A stretch of DNA of 64,000 bases, taken from NCBI RefSeq assembly GCF_016889705.1, contig NZ_CP069526.1, positions 1,426,001 through 1,490,000 of the forward strand. Direction: 5' to 3'. Of this stretch, positions 43,990 through 53,485 are shown in pieces. Position 1 is the stretch's first letter, and every line of letters begins with the position of its first letter. This DNA comes from Amycolatopsis sp. FDAARGOS 1241. Lineage in GTDB: Bacteria > Actinomycetota > Actinomycetes > Mycobacteriales > Pseudonocardiaceae. The position numbers and the translations under genes are program-made. The notes beneath the pieces were generated by a model. That model was not told where the DNA came from, searched no databases, and was given only the letters and a program-made list of their open reading frames with translations.

Positions 43990-44847
43990 CTAATCTGCCA
44001 TGACGCCCGCGAACTCCACGATGTGCCCGGCCAGCAGCTCCGGTTGGTCCTCCGAGACGAACGTGTACGAGTCCGCGATCTCGACGACCTTCGCGTTAGG
44101 CAGAACCTCCGCCAGGCGGTGCGCGAACCGGATCGGGAACAGCTTGTCCTCCGTCGCCCACGCCAGCAGCACGGGCGGTTCGAACGACCGCAGCTTCTCC
44201 GCTGCCGCCAGCGTGAGGCGCGGATCGACGGTGCGCAACAGCTTCCGCAGGTCGCGCCGCACGCCCGGCGACCGGCGCAGCCGCAGCAAGTAGGACTCCG
44301 CGACAACGGGATCGAGCGGCTTCTTCGTCACCCAGCCGAACAGCAGCGGCAACGGCCACAACGCCCGGATCCGCAGCAGTTGCCCCAGCACGGCCGTCGA
44401 GCCCGGCACGCGCGCGATCCGCGGCAGCGGCTTGAAGATCGGCGGGAAGAAGTACTCGAAGCTGTCCGACGGCGTCAGCACCACCCGCCCGACGCGCGAC
44501 GGGTAGCGCGCCAGCAGCAGCTGCGTGATCGCGCCGCCGGTGTCGTTCGCGACCAGTGTGACGTCGTGCAGGTCGAGCGCATCGAGGAAATCGCCGAGCA
44601 GCGTCGACATGCCCGGGGCGCTGAGATCGGCGTCCGCGCGCATCGGGATCTCGTGCGCGCCCATCGGCAGATCCGGGGCCAGGCACCGGAAACCGGCCTC
44701 CGCGATGGTGGGCACGACCTTGCGCCACAGCTGTGCGTTCGTGAGCACCCCGTGCACGAAGACCACGGGTCGCCCCGTGCCGCGTTCGTGGTACCGCACC
44801 TCACCCTGCGGCAGGCGGATGAGGTGGTCCTGTCCGAGAGCTGTCAT
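43990..44847 (-). CDS. Alpha/beta hydrolase (haloalkane dehalogenase/epoxide hydrolase-like)
   Basis: 285 residues from the ATG 44845-44847. Oxyanion VVFVHGVLTN, nucleophile elbow LVANDTGGAITQLLLAR, where the nucleophile is Asp (V-x-N-D-T-G-G), as in haloalkane dehalogenases and epoxide hydrolases rather than Ser esterases. Cap domain 135-200, acid in LAWATEDKLFPI and possible His in the C-terminal segment EIADSYTFVSEDQPELLAG is not obvious: the usual GHF is replaced by DSYTF, so the catalytic His may be missing or elsewhere. Co-transcribed with its TetR. Physiological substrate unknown. Confidence 0.85.
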   Translation of the reverse strand: MTALGQDHLIRLPQGEVRYHERGTGRPVVFVHGVLTNAQLWRKVVPTIAEAGFRCLAPDLPMGAHEIPMRADADLSAPGMSTLLGDFLDALDLHDVTLVANDTGGAITQLLLARYPSRVGRVVLTPSDSFEYFFPPIFKPLPRIARVPGSTAVLGQLLRIRALWPLPLLFGWVTKKPLDPVVAESYLLRLRRSPGVRRDLRKLLRTVDPRLTLAAAEKLRSFEPPVLLAWATEDKLFPIRFAHRLAEVLPNAKVVEIADSYTFVSEDQPELLAGHIVEFAGVMAD

Positions 44848-44862
44848 GCCGCAGACGATACA

Positions 44863-44881
44863 TACATACTGTCTGTATGTA
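44863..44881. promoter_or_regulatory. TetR-type operator TACATAC-N5-GTATGTA
   Basis: Perfect seven-base arms, total 19 bp, starting 16 bases upstream of the hydrolase ATG in the most AT-rich patch of the region. Length and arm spacing fit a TetR dimer; the regulator is the second gene of the operon. Confidence 0.75.
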
Positions 44882-44901
44882 AATCGAGCCGGCAAAGAAC
44901 T

Positions 44902-44938
44902 GGGCCCGCCGCACCCGAACCAGGGGTGCGGCGGGCCC
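44902..44938 (-). terminator. Terminator of the ornithine-aminotransferase operon
   Basis: A perfect 15-bp stem (44902-44916 with 44924-44938; GGGCCCGCCGCACCC and its complement) with a seven-base loop, 12 bases past the rocD stop. It ends the six-gene operon that begins at 50568 and also shields the hydrolase promoter. Confidence 0.9.
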
Positions 44939-44949
44939 AGGGGGATGGT

Positions 44950-46143
44950 TCAGGAGAGCTCGGCCGCCAGCTGCTCGACGCCCCAGCGGAGGTCCTCTTC
45001 GGACACCACCAGCGGCGGCGCCAGCCGGATCGTGCTGCCGTGTGCGTCCTTGGCCAGAACGCCGCGGCGCAGCAGGCCTTCGCACACATCACGCCCGGTG
45101 CGGCCGCGCACGTCGATGCCCGCCCACAACCCGCGCACACGCACCGCTTCGACCGACGCGGACGGCAAAGACGCCAGCAGCGACGCGAACACCTTGCCCA
45201 GCTCCTCGGCGCGCCGCTGCGGTTCGCCGGTCTTCAGCTTCCGCACCACGGCCGTCGCGACGGCGCAGGCGAGCGGGTTGCCGCCGAAAGTGCTGCCGTG
45301 CTCGCCCGGGCGGAACACGCCCAGCACGTCGCGACGCGACACCACCGCCGACACGGGCAGGATGCCGCCGCCCAACGCCTTGCCCAGCACGTACACATCC
45401 GGCACGACATCCTCGTGGTCGCACGCGAACGTGCGCCCGGTGCGCCCGAGCCCGGACTGGATCTCGTCGGCCATGAACAGCACGTTCGCGGAATCGCAGA
45501 TCCGCCGGACGTCGGTGAGGTAACCGTCGGGCGGCAGCACCACACCGCCTTCGCCCTGGATCGGCTCGATCAGCACGGCGACGGTGTCGGCGTCGATCGC
45601 GGCCCGCAGCGCCGCCGCGTCCCCGAAGGGCACGCGCACGAACCCCGGCGTGAACGGCCCGTGGTCCGCGGTCGCTTCGGGGTCGTCGGAGAACCCGACG
45701 ATCGTCACGGTGCGGCCGTGGAAGTTGCCGCCCGCCACCACGATCTTCGCGCGCCCGGCCGGCACGCCCTTCACGCGGTAGCCCCACTTGCGCGCCGTCT
45801 TGATCGCCGTCTCCACGGCTTCGGCGCCGGTGTTCATCGGCAGCACCATCTCCATGCCGCACAGCTCGGCGAGCTCCGCGGCGAAGGTGCCCATCTTGTC
45901 GTGGTGGAACGCGCGGCTGGTCAGCGTCAGCCGGTCGAGCTGCGCGTGGGCCACCGCCAGCAGCTCGTCGTCACCGTGGCCGAAGTTGAGGGCGCTGTAA
46001 CCAGCCAGCAGGTCGAGGTAGCGCCGGCCTTCGACGTCGGTGACCCACGCGCCCTTGCCTTCGGTGAGCACCACGGGCAGCGGGTGGTAGTTGTGGGCCA
46101 GTGCGGCTTCGGCGCGTTCGATCTCTTCGCCGGTGATGGACAT
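44950..46143 (-). CDS. rocD: Ornithine aminotransferase
   Basis: 397 residues, class III PLP aminotransferase of the OAT branch: AHNYHPLPVVLTEGKGAWVT and RYLDLLAGYSALNFGHG at the N-terminus, NTGAEAVETAIKTARKWGY, GGNFHGRTVTIVGFSDDP, and VYVLGKALGGGILPVSAVVS with the Schiff-base Lys in LGKALGGG. Converts ornithine and 2-oxoglutarate to glutamate-5-semialdehyde. Final gene of the C45-ABC-rocD operon, 29 bases after the permease. Related diamino acids are possible substrates. Confidence 0.9.
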   Translation of the reverse strand: MSITGEEIERAEAALAHNYHPLPVVLTEGKGAWVTDVEGRRYLDLLAGYSALNFGHGDDELLAVAHAQLDRLTLTSRAFHHDKMGTFAAELAELCGMEMVLPMNTGAEAVETAIKTARKWGYRVKGVPAGRAKIVVAGGNFHGRTVTIVGFSDDPEATADHGPFTPGFVRVPFGDAAALRAAIDADTVAVLIEPIQGEGGVVLPPDGYLTDVRRICDSANVLFMADEIQSGLGRTGRTFACDHEDVVPDVYVLGKALGGGILPVSAVVSRRDVLGVFRPGEHGSTFGGNPLACAVATAVVRKLKTGEPQRRAEELGKVFASLLASLPSASVEAVRVRGLWAGIDVRGRTGRDVCEGLLRRGVLAKDAHGSTIRLAPPLVVSEEDLRWGVEQLAAELS

Positions 46144-46172
46144 CTCGGGGAATCAGCTCCGCTCAGAAGGGG

Positions 46173-47042
46173 TCAGACGAGGGTTCGGGCGGGCTCGGCC
46201 GCCGGCTCGGGTTCCGGTTCCGTGGCCGCCGGGCCCGGACGACGGACCTTCTTCGGCCGGTCGAGCAGCTCGGCGAGCCGCGACAGCCCGAAGTTGATGA
46301 CGATGTAGATGACGGCGGTGAAGGCGTAGGTCTGCAGGAAGTTGGCGTTGTACTCGCCGATCACCTGGCCATCGCGCAGCAGCTCCGGGTAGCCGACGAC
46401 GTACCCGAGGCTCGATTCCTTCAGCGTGCGGATCACCTGCGTGACCAGCGCCGGCCGCAGCGACCGGAACACCTGGGGGAGCACGATGAGCTTCATCGTC
46501 TGCCCGCGGCGCAGGCCGATCGCCGCCGCGGCGTCGAACTGGCCGCGGTCCAGCGAGTTCACGCCGGCGCGGACGATCTCGGCGAACACCGAACCGGCGT
46601 GCAGCACGATCGGGATGGTCAGCACCCAGAACGGCGGCAGGTTCCAGCCGAACATGGGCAGGCCGATGAGGAAGAAGTACACGAGCAGGATCAGCGGGAT
46701 CGCGCGGAACAGCTCGATCACGCCGGCGCTGGGCACCGAGATCCACTTGTGCGTGGACAGCCGGCCGAGGCCGATCAGCGTGCCGAACACCAGCGAGATC
46801 GCGGCGCCGGTGAGGCCGACCTCGAGCGTGGTCAGCAGGCCTTGCAGCAGGTACCGGATGTTCGACCACTCGATGAGCGGCTCCCACAGGCGCGCGGTGA
46901 GCTGCTGCACGTGGGCGAGCTGGGCGATGGCGCCGGCGACGATGCCGATCAGCGCGACGACGGCCACGATCGTGGCGATCCGCAGCCGCTTCTGCCCGCG
47001 GGGACCGAGTTCGTCGAAAAGGGCGGGGGTGGGCGAGGTCAT
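46173..47042 (-). CDS. Amino-acid ABC transporter permease 2 (GluD-like)
   Basis: 289 residues, about five to six membrane helices with a longer cytosolic N-terminus and a Pro/Glu-rich tail. PAAT signature YLLQGLLTTLEVGLTGAAIS and EAA loop AAAIGLRRGQTMKLIVLPQ. Start ATG 47040-47042 overlaps the stop of permease 1 (ATGA). The two different permeases would pair as a heterodimer, as in GluABCD of corynebacteria. Confidence 0.92.
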   Translation of the reverse strand: MTSPTPALFDELGPRGQKRLRIATIVAVVALIGIVAGAIAQLAHVQQLTARLWEPLIEWSNIRYLLQGLLTTLEVGLTGAAISLVFGTLIGLGRLSTHKWISVPSAGVIELFRAIPLILLVYFFLIGLPMFGWNLPPFWVLTIPIVLHAGSVFAEIVRAGVNSLDRGQFDAAAAIGLRRGQTMKLIVLPQVFRSLRPALVTQVIRTLKESSLGYVVGYPELLRDGQVIGEYNANFLQTYAFTAVIYIVINFGLSRLAELLDRPKKVRRPGPAATEPEPEPAAEPARTLV

Positions 47043-47683
47043 CGTCGGATGCGAACCTTCCGTTCGACGACGCCGGTCAGCTGGCCGATCGTCAGGGTGA
47101 TCAGGAGGTAGCCGATGACCGCGGCGATGAAGGTCGGCACCGGCTGGGCGAAGTCGAGGTTGAACTGGCGGGCCGAACCGGTGAGTTCCTGCACGCCGAC
47201 GGCCGCGCCGAGCGCCGAGCCGAGGCACACGTTGATGAGGATGTTGCCCAGCGGCTGCACCATCGACCGGAACGCCTGCGGCAGCACGACCTGCCGCAGG
47301 ATGCCCGAGAAGGTGAGGCCGATGGCGCGGGCGGCCTCGATCTGGCCGAGCGGCACGCCGGCGATGCCGGAGCGCACCGTTTCACAGATGTAGGCGCCGA
47401 AGTACAGGCCCAGCCCCAGCACGACCGACCCGAACAGCGGGACGGTCGCGCCGAGGTAGGGCAGGCCGAAGACCACCATGACCATCACGAGCAGCATCGG
47501 CGAGTTGCGCAGGCAGTGCACGTAGAACCCGGCGGCCGCCCGCAGCGGCCCGATCGGGCTGACGCGGCAGACACCCAGCAGGGTGCCGATCACCAGCGCC
47601 AGCGGAAACGCGATCGCGGCCAGCTCGAGGGTCGTCAGCAGACCGGCCAGCAGCTCGCCGAGGTGCGCGAAGAGCACGGACAT
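47039..47683 (-). CDS. Amino-acid ABC transporter permease 1 (GluC-like)
   Basis: 214 residues from the ATG 47681-47683. Opening GELLAGLLTTLELAAIAFPL, membrane helices around HCLRNSPMLLVMVMVVFGLP and EAA loop EAARAIGLTFSGILRQVVLP. 26 bases downstream of the binding-protein stop. The longer upstream frame overlaps the lipoprotein gene and is not used. Confidence 0.93.
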   Translation of the reverse strand: MSVLFAHLGELLAGLLTTLELAAIAFPLALVIGTLLGVCRVSPIGPLRAAAGFYVHCLRNSPMLLVMVMVVFGLPYLGATVPLFGSVVLGLGLYFGAYICETVRSGIAGVPLGQIEAARAIGLTFSGILRQVVLPQAFRSMVQPLGNILINVCLGSALGAAVGVQELTGSARQFNLDFAQPVPTFIAAVIGYLLITLTIGQLTGVVERKVRIRR

Positions 47684-47709
47684 GGGGTCTCCGATTCCAG
47701 GTTTCCGGG

Positions 47710-48654
47710 TCAGACGCCCGGGACGGAGCCGAGCTTCGGCGGGGCGGGCGGCGGGGTCTTCAGCAGCTTGCCGACGGTGCCCTGCCACAGCTTGGTCCAG
47801 GTGCCGTCCGCTTCGATCTTCTGCAGGAACTCGTCGACGACCTGCTTGAACACCGGGTCGTCCTTGGGCTCGCCGATGCCGAAGGGGTTCGACGAGAACG
47901 TCGAGTCGAGCAGCTTCACGTCGGAGCGCGTCTGGATCGCGCCGAGCAGCGAAGCGTTGTTCAGCGTGACGGCTTCGGCACGGCCCTGCTCCACCGCCGC
48001 GATGCACTGCGCGGTCGTGTCGAACAGCACCGGCTGCGCGGTGGGCACCTCGGTGACCAGAGCGGTCTTCGCCGCACCGGACTCCGTCGCCACCTTCTTG
48101 CCGGCCAGGTCCTTGGCGGTCTTGATGGTGGTGTTGTCGGCCTTCACCACGATGCCGCTGGCGGCCATGTAGTACGGGCCGGAGAAGTTCACCAGCTTGG
48201 CGCGCTCGGGCGTCATCGTGTACGTCTGGATCGCCACGTCGATCGTGTGGTTGCCGAGCAGGCCTTCCCGGGTGTCGGAGCCACCGCTCTGCATCTTCGC
48301 CGACGGCTTGCCCAGCAGGTACTTGGCGAGCAGGTCGGCCATGCCGGCGTCGAAGCCGGAGATCTTGCCGGTGGCCGGGTCCAGCTGCGAGAAGCCGAGC
48401 GTGTTGCGGCTGCCCGCCCACACCAGCTGGCCGCGCTGGCGGATCTTGTCCAGCATCGGCGAGTGCGGCAGGTTCTGGCCCACCGGGCCCGCCGCGACGG
48501 CTTCGTCCTGGCTGATCATCTTGGCGACGTCGGCGGCAGCCGGCTTGGCCGAAGCGCCACCCGGGGCCGTGGCCGGTGCGCTGCCGCAAGCGGCCAGCAG
48601 CGCACCCGTGACGAGCACCCCGCTCACAGCGGCGGCGACTCTGGTCAACTTCAT
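47710..48654 (-). CDS. Substrate-binding lipoprotein of the ABC importer (GluB-like)
   Basis: 314 residues. Lipobox VTGALLAAC at about 16-24. Mature domain SBP_bac_3 with RGQLVWAGSRNTLGFSQLDP, GFDAGMADLLAKYLLGKP, IDVAIQTYTMTPERAKLVNF and VVDEFLQKIEADGTWTKLW. A Pro-rich C-terminus ends the protein. Ligand probably an amino-acid derivative handled by the C45 enzyme and RocD of the same operon. Confidence 0.92.
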   Translation of the reverse strand: MKLTRVAAAVSGVLVTGALLAACGSAPATAPGGASAKPAAADVAKMISQDEAVAAGPVGQNLPHSPMLDKIRQRGQLVWAGSRNTLGFSQLDPATGKISGFDAGMADLLAKYLLGKPSAKMQSGGSDTREGLLGNHTIDVAIQTYTMTPERAKLVNFSGPYYMAASGIVVKADNTTIKTAKDLAGKKVATESGAAKTALVTEVPTAQPVLFDTTAQCIAAVEQGRAEAVTLNNASLLGAIQTRSDVKLLDSTFSSNPFGIGEPKDDPVFKQVVDEFLQKIEADGTWTKLWQGTVGKLLKTPPPAPPKLGSVPGV

Positions 48655-48691
48655 TGTTTCTCCTTGTCGGGGTGGGGAATTCGAGGGCTGG

Positions 48692-49431
<740 letters not shown>

Positions 49432-49435
<4 letters not shown>

Positions 49436-50568
49436 CGGTGACCTCCGGGGCCGTCGTAGAGCTGCCAGGGCAGCAGTTCGTAGTCGTTCTCACAGGGGTT
49501 GCCGATCGCCACGCGGTACTCGCCGGTGGTCAGGTCGACGAGACTGGACGCGATCGTCTTGTACCGCTTGAGCGGCGGCACGCGGTCGTCCACGTGCGCG
49601 CAGACACCGTCGGGGTGTCCGATGTGGTCGCTCATCGTCTGCGCGACGATCTTGCGCACCTCGGCGGAGCCGGACGCGGTGCGCGCGGCCTTGAGTCCCC
49701 GCTCGATCACCTGCACACGGTAGAGCGAGTCGACCGGCGAGAGGCGGTAGACGTCCTTGATCGGACCGGGCACACCGTACTGGTAGTGGTTGCCGTGCAC
49801 CAGGATCCCGTCGGCCGGAGTACCCCAGCCGTGCACGACCGGTGTGGTCTCGAGGTCGACGGCGACACCGCCGCGGTGGGTCACGAGCAAGTTGGTCGCG
49901 ATGTGCTGCCGCACGTCGAAGGGCACCTGCAGAGCGGCTTTGAGGTGGTCGTTGTCGAGGATCATGCGGCGCAGCACGGGCTGCGGGAGGCCGAGTGGGG
50001 TGCCGAAGCGGCCGCCGAGACCGTTGGCGTTGAGCGCGATGCCGGCGGAGTTGGCGCCGTGACGGCCGATCTGGCCCGCCTCGACCTGCATGATGATCGT
50101 GGGCTTGGGCGGCTGGACGATCCGCACCAGCACCACCGAGTCCTGCGTGCCCTCGCGCCAGTCCCAGTTCTGTCCGCAGTAGACGTGGCCGTCGCCGGTG
50201 GCTTCCGGCAGCAGGGCGAAGGAGGAGCAGCCGTCGGCCGGGGTCTCGGTGGTCTCGGGGTTGAAGCCGCTCTCGCTGTTGCGGACGATCTCGCCGCGGG
50301 CGTTGAGGGCGAGGATCTCGTCTTCATGGACGCCGGCACCGTCGGCGATGGCGTCCATCTCCTCGAGCAGGTCGGGGGCGACGGCGGCGATCGGCTCGCG
50401 CCAGCGCCGGGCCGAGGTCTGCACGTCCGTCCACACCAGACCGGAGGAAGCCTCGAAAGCCTCTCGGTAGTAGGCGATGGATGTGCGGATCTCCGCCCGG
50501 GCGGCCTCACCGTAGGCGAGCCCCCGAGTTCGAGGATCGCCTTCGATCTCGACCAACCGGACAGCCAT
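49432..50568 (-). CDS. C45-family acyltransferase/amidase (penicillin acyltransferase-like, Ntn hydrolase)
   Basis: 378 residues. The autocatalytic cleavage site is [12 protein letters not shown], with the new N-terminal nucleophile Cys114, as in isopenicillin-N acyltransferase (DGCTT). Other family blocks: [75 protein letters not shown] and VHGNHYQ. No signal peptide, so it acts in the cytoplasm. It would cleave or transfer an acyl group on an amino-acid amide. First gene of the operon with the importer and ornithine aminotransferase, so release of ornithine or a relative from an N-acyl conjugate is inferred. Confidence 0.88.
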
Positions 50569-50747
50569 GAATACCTCTTTCGCGGTGCTGGCGGTTCGTT
50601 GAAGGTTTGCGCTACATTCACTGAGAACTTGTAGTGGCAGCTACGGATAAGATAGACCGTGCTACGAAGAAGTCAACACCTGTCGTCGTTACTACATGAT
50701 TACGACGAACCAGGACGGTCCCACGCCATGCCAAGGAGATCCGCTCC
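50569..50747. promoter_or_regulatory. Divergent promoter with TCGTCGT/ACGACGA dyad
   Basis: 179 bases, locally AT-rich, between the leftward C45-ABC-rocD operon and the rightward hydrolase-RpiR genes. TCGTCGT (50683-50689) and ACGACGA (50702-50708) form a perfect seven-base inverted repeat with 12 bases between. A second dyad, GTAGTGGCAGCTAC, lies near 50632-50645 on the operon side. RpiR or GntR are the candidate binders. Confidence 0.5.
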
Positions 50748-51581
50748 ATGACGAGCCCCCAAGCGACGCCCGACTCCGCGCGAGTCCTCGACCCGACCGA
50801 GTTCTACTACGGCGGGCCGACCCCGTTCTTCGCGCTGCAGAGCGACCAGCGCTTCTCGTACTGCCTCTACGTGCCCAGCGCGCACCGCACTTCGGAGACG
50901 CCGTTGCCCCTGCTGGTGCTGATGCACGGCACGCAACGCACCGCGGAGCGCTACCGCAACGACTACCGCGAGTGGGCGGAGCAGAACGACACCATCGTGC
51001 TGGCACCGCTGTTCCCCGCCGGCATCGCGCAGCCCGGTGACCTGCACGGGTTCAAGCGGCTCACCTTCGAAGGCATCCGGTACGACCAGATCCTGCTGGA
51101 CATCATCGCCGAGGTCGCCGCGCGCTTCCGCGTGGACGCCGACCGCTTCTACCTGCACGGTTTCTCCGGTGGCGGGCAGTTCGCGCACCGCTTCGCCTAC
51201 CTGCACGCCGACCGCCTGGCCGCGCTGTCCATCGGCGCCCCGGGCCGCGTCACGCGCATCAACCCCGAGGTCGACTGGTGGCTCGGCACCGCCAACGTCC
51301 GGGAGCTGTTCGGCACCGACGTGAAGCTGGAGGAGCTGCGGAAGCTGCCCGTGCAGATGATCGTGGGCGGCGAGGACACCGACACGTGGGAGATCGCCGA
51401 GCCCGGCATCGACGCGGGCGGTGACACCCGCATCGAGCGGCTGACCACGCTGCGGAAGAACTTCGAGAGCAACGGCATCGACGTGCGCTTCGACGTCGTG
51501 CCCGGGGTGGCGCACCGCGGGCTGCTGATCCAGCCCGTCGTGAAGGACTTCATCACCGGCGAGCTGGCGCGCCGGCCGTAG
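50748..51581 (+). CDS. Alpha/beta hydrolase, PHB-depolymerase-like
   Basis: 277 residues, no signal peptide. Oxyanion LLVLMHGTQRTAERYRNDYR, nucleophile elbow YLHGFSGGGQFAHRFAYLHA with catalytic Ser in GFSGG, acid in VGGEDTDTW, and His in VPGVAHRGLLIQP. Divergent from the C45 operon and followed by RpiR with a 101-base gap. May hydrolyse the ester or amide partner of the imported compound. Confidence 0.85.
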   Translation: MTSPQATPDSARVLDPTEFYYGGPTPFFALQSDQRFSYCLYVPSAHRTSETPLPLLVLMHGTQRTAERYRNDYREWAEQNDTIVLAPLFPAGIAQPGDLHGFKRLTFEGIRYDQILLDIIAEVAARFRVDADRFYLHGFSGGGQFAHRFAYLHADRLAALSIGAPGRVTRINPEVDWWLGTANVRELFGTDVKLEELRKLPVQMIVGGEDTDTWEIAEPGIDAGGDTRIERLTTLRKNFESNGIDVRFDVVPGVAHRGLLIQPVVKDFITGELARRP

Positions 51582-51682
51582 CGGCTGGGGTTCCCGGGGC
51601 ACGGCCGCGCTCGCCGGCGGGAGCGCACCGTCGAGAGAGAGCTGCGGCAGCCTGCCCGTGAGCACGAGGACCGGAGGGGTGG

Positions 51683-52594
51683 ATGACGGACGAGGAAGAC
51701 GCACTGCGCGCCCGGATCGCGCGGTGCCTGCCGAAGATGTCGCGCGCGGAGCGGACCGTCGCGGAGTACCTGCGCGACCACGGCCGTGACGCGATCTTCG
51801 CGACCGCCGAGCAGATCGGCGACGCGACGGAGACGAGCGACGCGACCGTGGTGCGGACGGCGAAGTCACTGGGGTTCACCGGCTTGCTCGACCTGCGGCG
51901 CAGCCTGGCGCGCGAGGTCGTGCTGGAGACGAGCCCGTCGCACCGCGTCCTCCACAACGCCCCCGATGGCGTCGAACCCACCGGCGACGCCATCGTCGAC
52001 CAGGTCTTCACCGAAGCGACGGAGCGCCTGGCCGCCACCTGGCGGCTGGTGCGCTCCGCCGACTTCACCCACGCGGTCGACCTGCTGGACGGTGCGCGTG
52101 AGGTGCTGAGCTTCGGGCTCGGTGGCTCGGGGCTCGTGGCGCGCTACCTGCGCATGCGCCTGGTCCGCATGGGCCGGCGCGCCCGCTCGACGGGCGCCAC
52201 GGGCTTCCAGCTGGCCGACGACCTCATCGGCCTGGCTCCCGAAGACGTCGTCGTCCTGTACGTCCCGGCGCGGCTCCTGGGGGAGCTGGAAGTGCTGCTG
52301 GACCACGCGCACGCGGTCGGCGCGCGCGTGATCCTGGTGTCCAGCTCGCTCGGGCCGCTGTTCGGGTCCCAGGTGGACGTGGTGCTGACGGCGCCGAAGT
52401 CCGCCAGCAACTACACCGGCGAGATGCTGACCGCCGAAGTGCTGACCGACGCTTTGCTGCTGCGCTTGGCTTCCCGGGACGAAACCCGCGCCACGACGAC
52501 CTCGGAGCTGCTGACTTCGTTGCGCTCGGACCTCATCACGGGTGAGGGCCGCGGCGCGCGCGGCCGGCTGCCGGGCTCGAACGGTGTCGCGTGA
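51683..52594 (+). CDS. RpiR/MurR-family regulator with SIS domain
   Basis: 303 residues. N-terminal HTH_6 (CLPKMSRAERTVAEYLRDHG, IGDATETSDATVVRTAKSLG) and C-terminal SIS phosphosugar-type domain (VLSFGLGGSGLVARYLRMRL, LAPEDVVVLYVPARLLGELE). GGAGGGGTGG precedes the ATG. These usually bind a phosphorylated sugar or a small acid. Converges on the GntR gene with only 3 bases between stops. Likely regulator of the hydrolase and the divergent operon. Confidence 0.9.
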   Translation: MTDEEDALRARIARCLPKMSRAERTVAEYLRDHGRDAIFATAEQIGDATETSDATVVRTAKSLGFTGLLDLRRSLAREVVLETSPSHRVLHNAPDGVEPTGDAIVDQVFTEATERLAATWRLVRSADFTHAVDLLDGAREVLSFGLGGSGLVARYLRMRLVRMGRRARSTGATGFQLADDLIGLAPEDVVVLYVPARLLGELEVLLDHAHAVGARVILVSSSLGPLFGSQVDVVLTAPKSASNYTGEMLTAEVLTDALLLRLASRDETRATTTSELLTSLRSDLITGEGRGARGRLPGSNGVA

Positions 52595-52597
52595 GCG

Positions 52598-53476
52598 TCA
52601 GCGCGGGTTGGCGGTCTTCTCTACGCTGACGGTGCTCAGGTGCCGCCGCAGGTACTCGGCGGCCTCGGCGATCTCGCCGGCCAGCAGCAAATCCGCGATC
52701 TCGACGTGCTCGCGGCACCGCACCGCCGCGCGGTCGCGCGGGAGCGTGCGCCGGTACTCGATGAGCCGGCGCAGGTTGTCGACGCGGCGCAGGGCGTCGA
52801 TGAAGAACGTGTTGCGGCTGCAGTTCACCACGGCCTCGTGGAACGCGCGGTTGTGCCCGAACAGCTCGGTGCCGCTGACGGTGCGCGCGGCGCCCTCGGC
52901 GAGCTCCAGCTGCTGCGCGCGCACGACCTCGATGGCCGCCCGGTCCACGACGAAACCGGGCTCCAGCACCGCCGCCGGCTCCAGCACGAGCCGGAACCGG
53001 TAGCTGTCCTCATAGGACTCCTGCGACGTCAGCATGGGCTGGAACTCCCAGCCGTAGCCCGGCAGGCGCTCGATCCAGCCCTCGGCCGAGATGCGGCGCA
53101 GCACGCCCGTCACCTGGGCCGGGGTGAGGCCGTAGCGGCGCGCGAGCTCGCTCTCGCTCACCCGGTCCGGCAGCTCGCCGTCGAGGCGGTCCGAGGCGAT
53201 GCGCAGATACTGCTCCTCGTCCTCGTCGTCCTCGGTCACGGTGAGTTCGTCGACCGGCCGGGCGACGGTGTGGCCGCCGCCGGGTTCGGCGACGGCCACC
53301 ACCCCTTCGTCCGCCAGCAGCTTCAGTGCCGCCCGCACGGGCGAGCGTGACACGCGCAGGTGCGCGGCCAGCGTGCGTTCCACCAGCCGCGTGCCCGGCT
53401 CGGCCGCGGTCTCGCGGATGTAGCCCACGATGCGCGCCGCGACCTGCCGGGTGAGCGGGGTCGGGGTCTGTTCCAC
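52598..53476 (-). CDS. GntR-family regulator with two winged-helix modules and FCD domain
   Basis: 292 residues. First HTH: RTLAAHLRVSRSPVRAALKL and LADEGVVAVAEPGGGHTVA. After an acidic linker (TVTEDDEDEEQYLRIASD) a second wHTH-like segment follows: SESELARRYGLTPAQVTGVL, RRISAEGWIERLPGYGWEF. Then an FCD effector domain (YRFRLVLEPAAVLEPGF, FHEAVVNCSRNTFF). Normal FadR-type GntR proteins are 220-250 residues with one HTH. Last gene of the dehydrogenase-ALDH-cupin operon, 9 bases after the cupin stop; probable autoregulator. Confidence 0.88.
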   Translation of the reverse strand: MEQTPTPLTRQVAARIVGYIRETAAEPGTRLVERTLAAHLRVSRSPVRAALKLLADEGVVAVAEPGGGHTVARPVDELTVTEDDEDEEQYLRIASDRLDGELPDRVSESELARRYGLTPAQVTGVLRRISAEGWIERLPGYGWEFQPMLTSQESYEDSYRFRLVLEPAAVLEPGFVVDRAAIEVVRAQQLELAEGAARTVSGTELFGHNRAFHEAVVNCSRNTFFIDALRRVDNLRRLIEYRRTLPRDRAAVRCREHVEIADLLLAGEIAEAAEYLRRHLSTVSVEKTANPR

Positions 53477-53485
53477 GGGTCCAGG

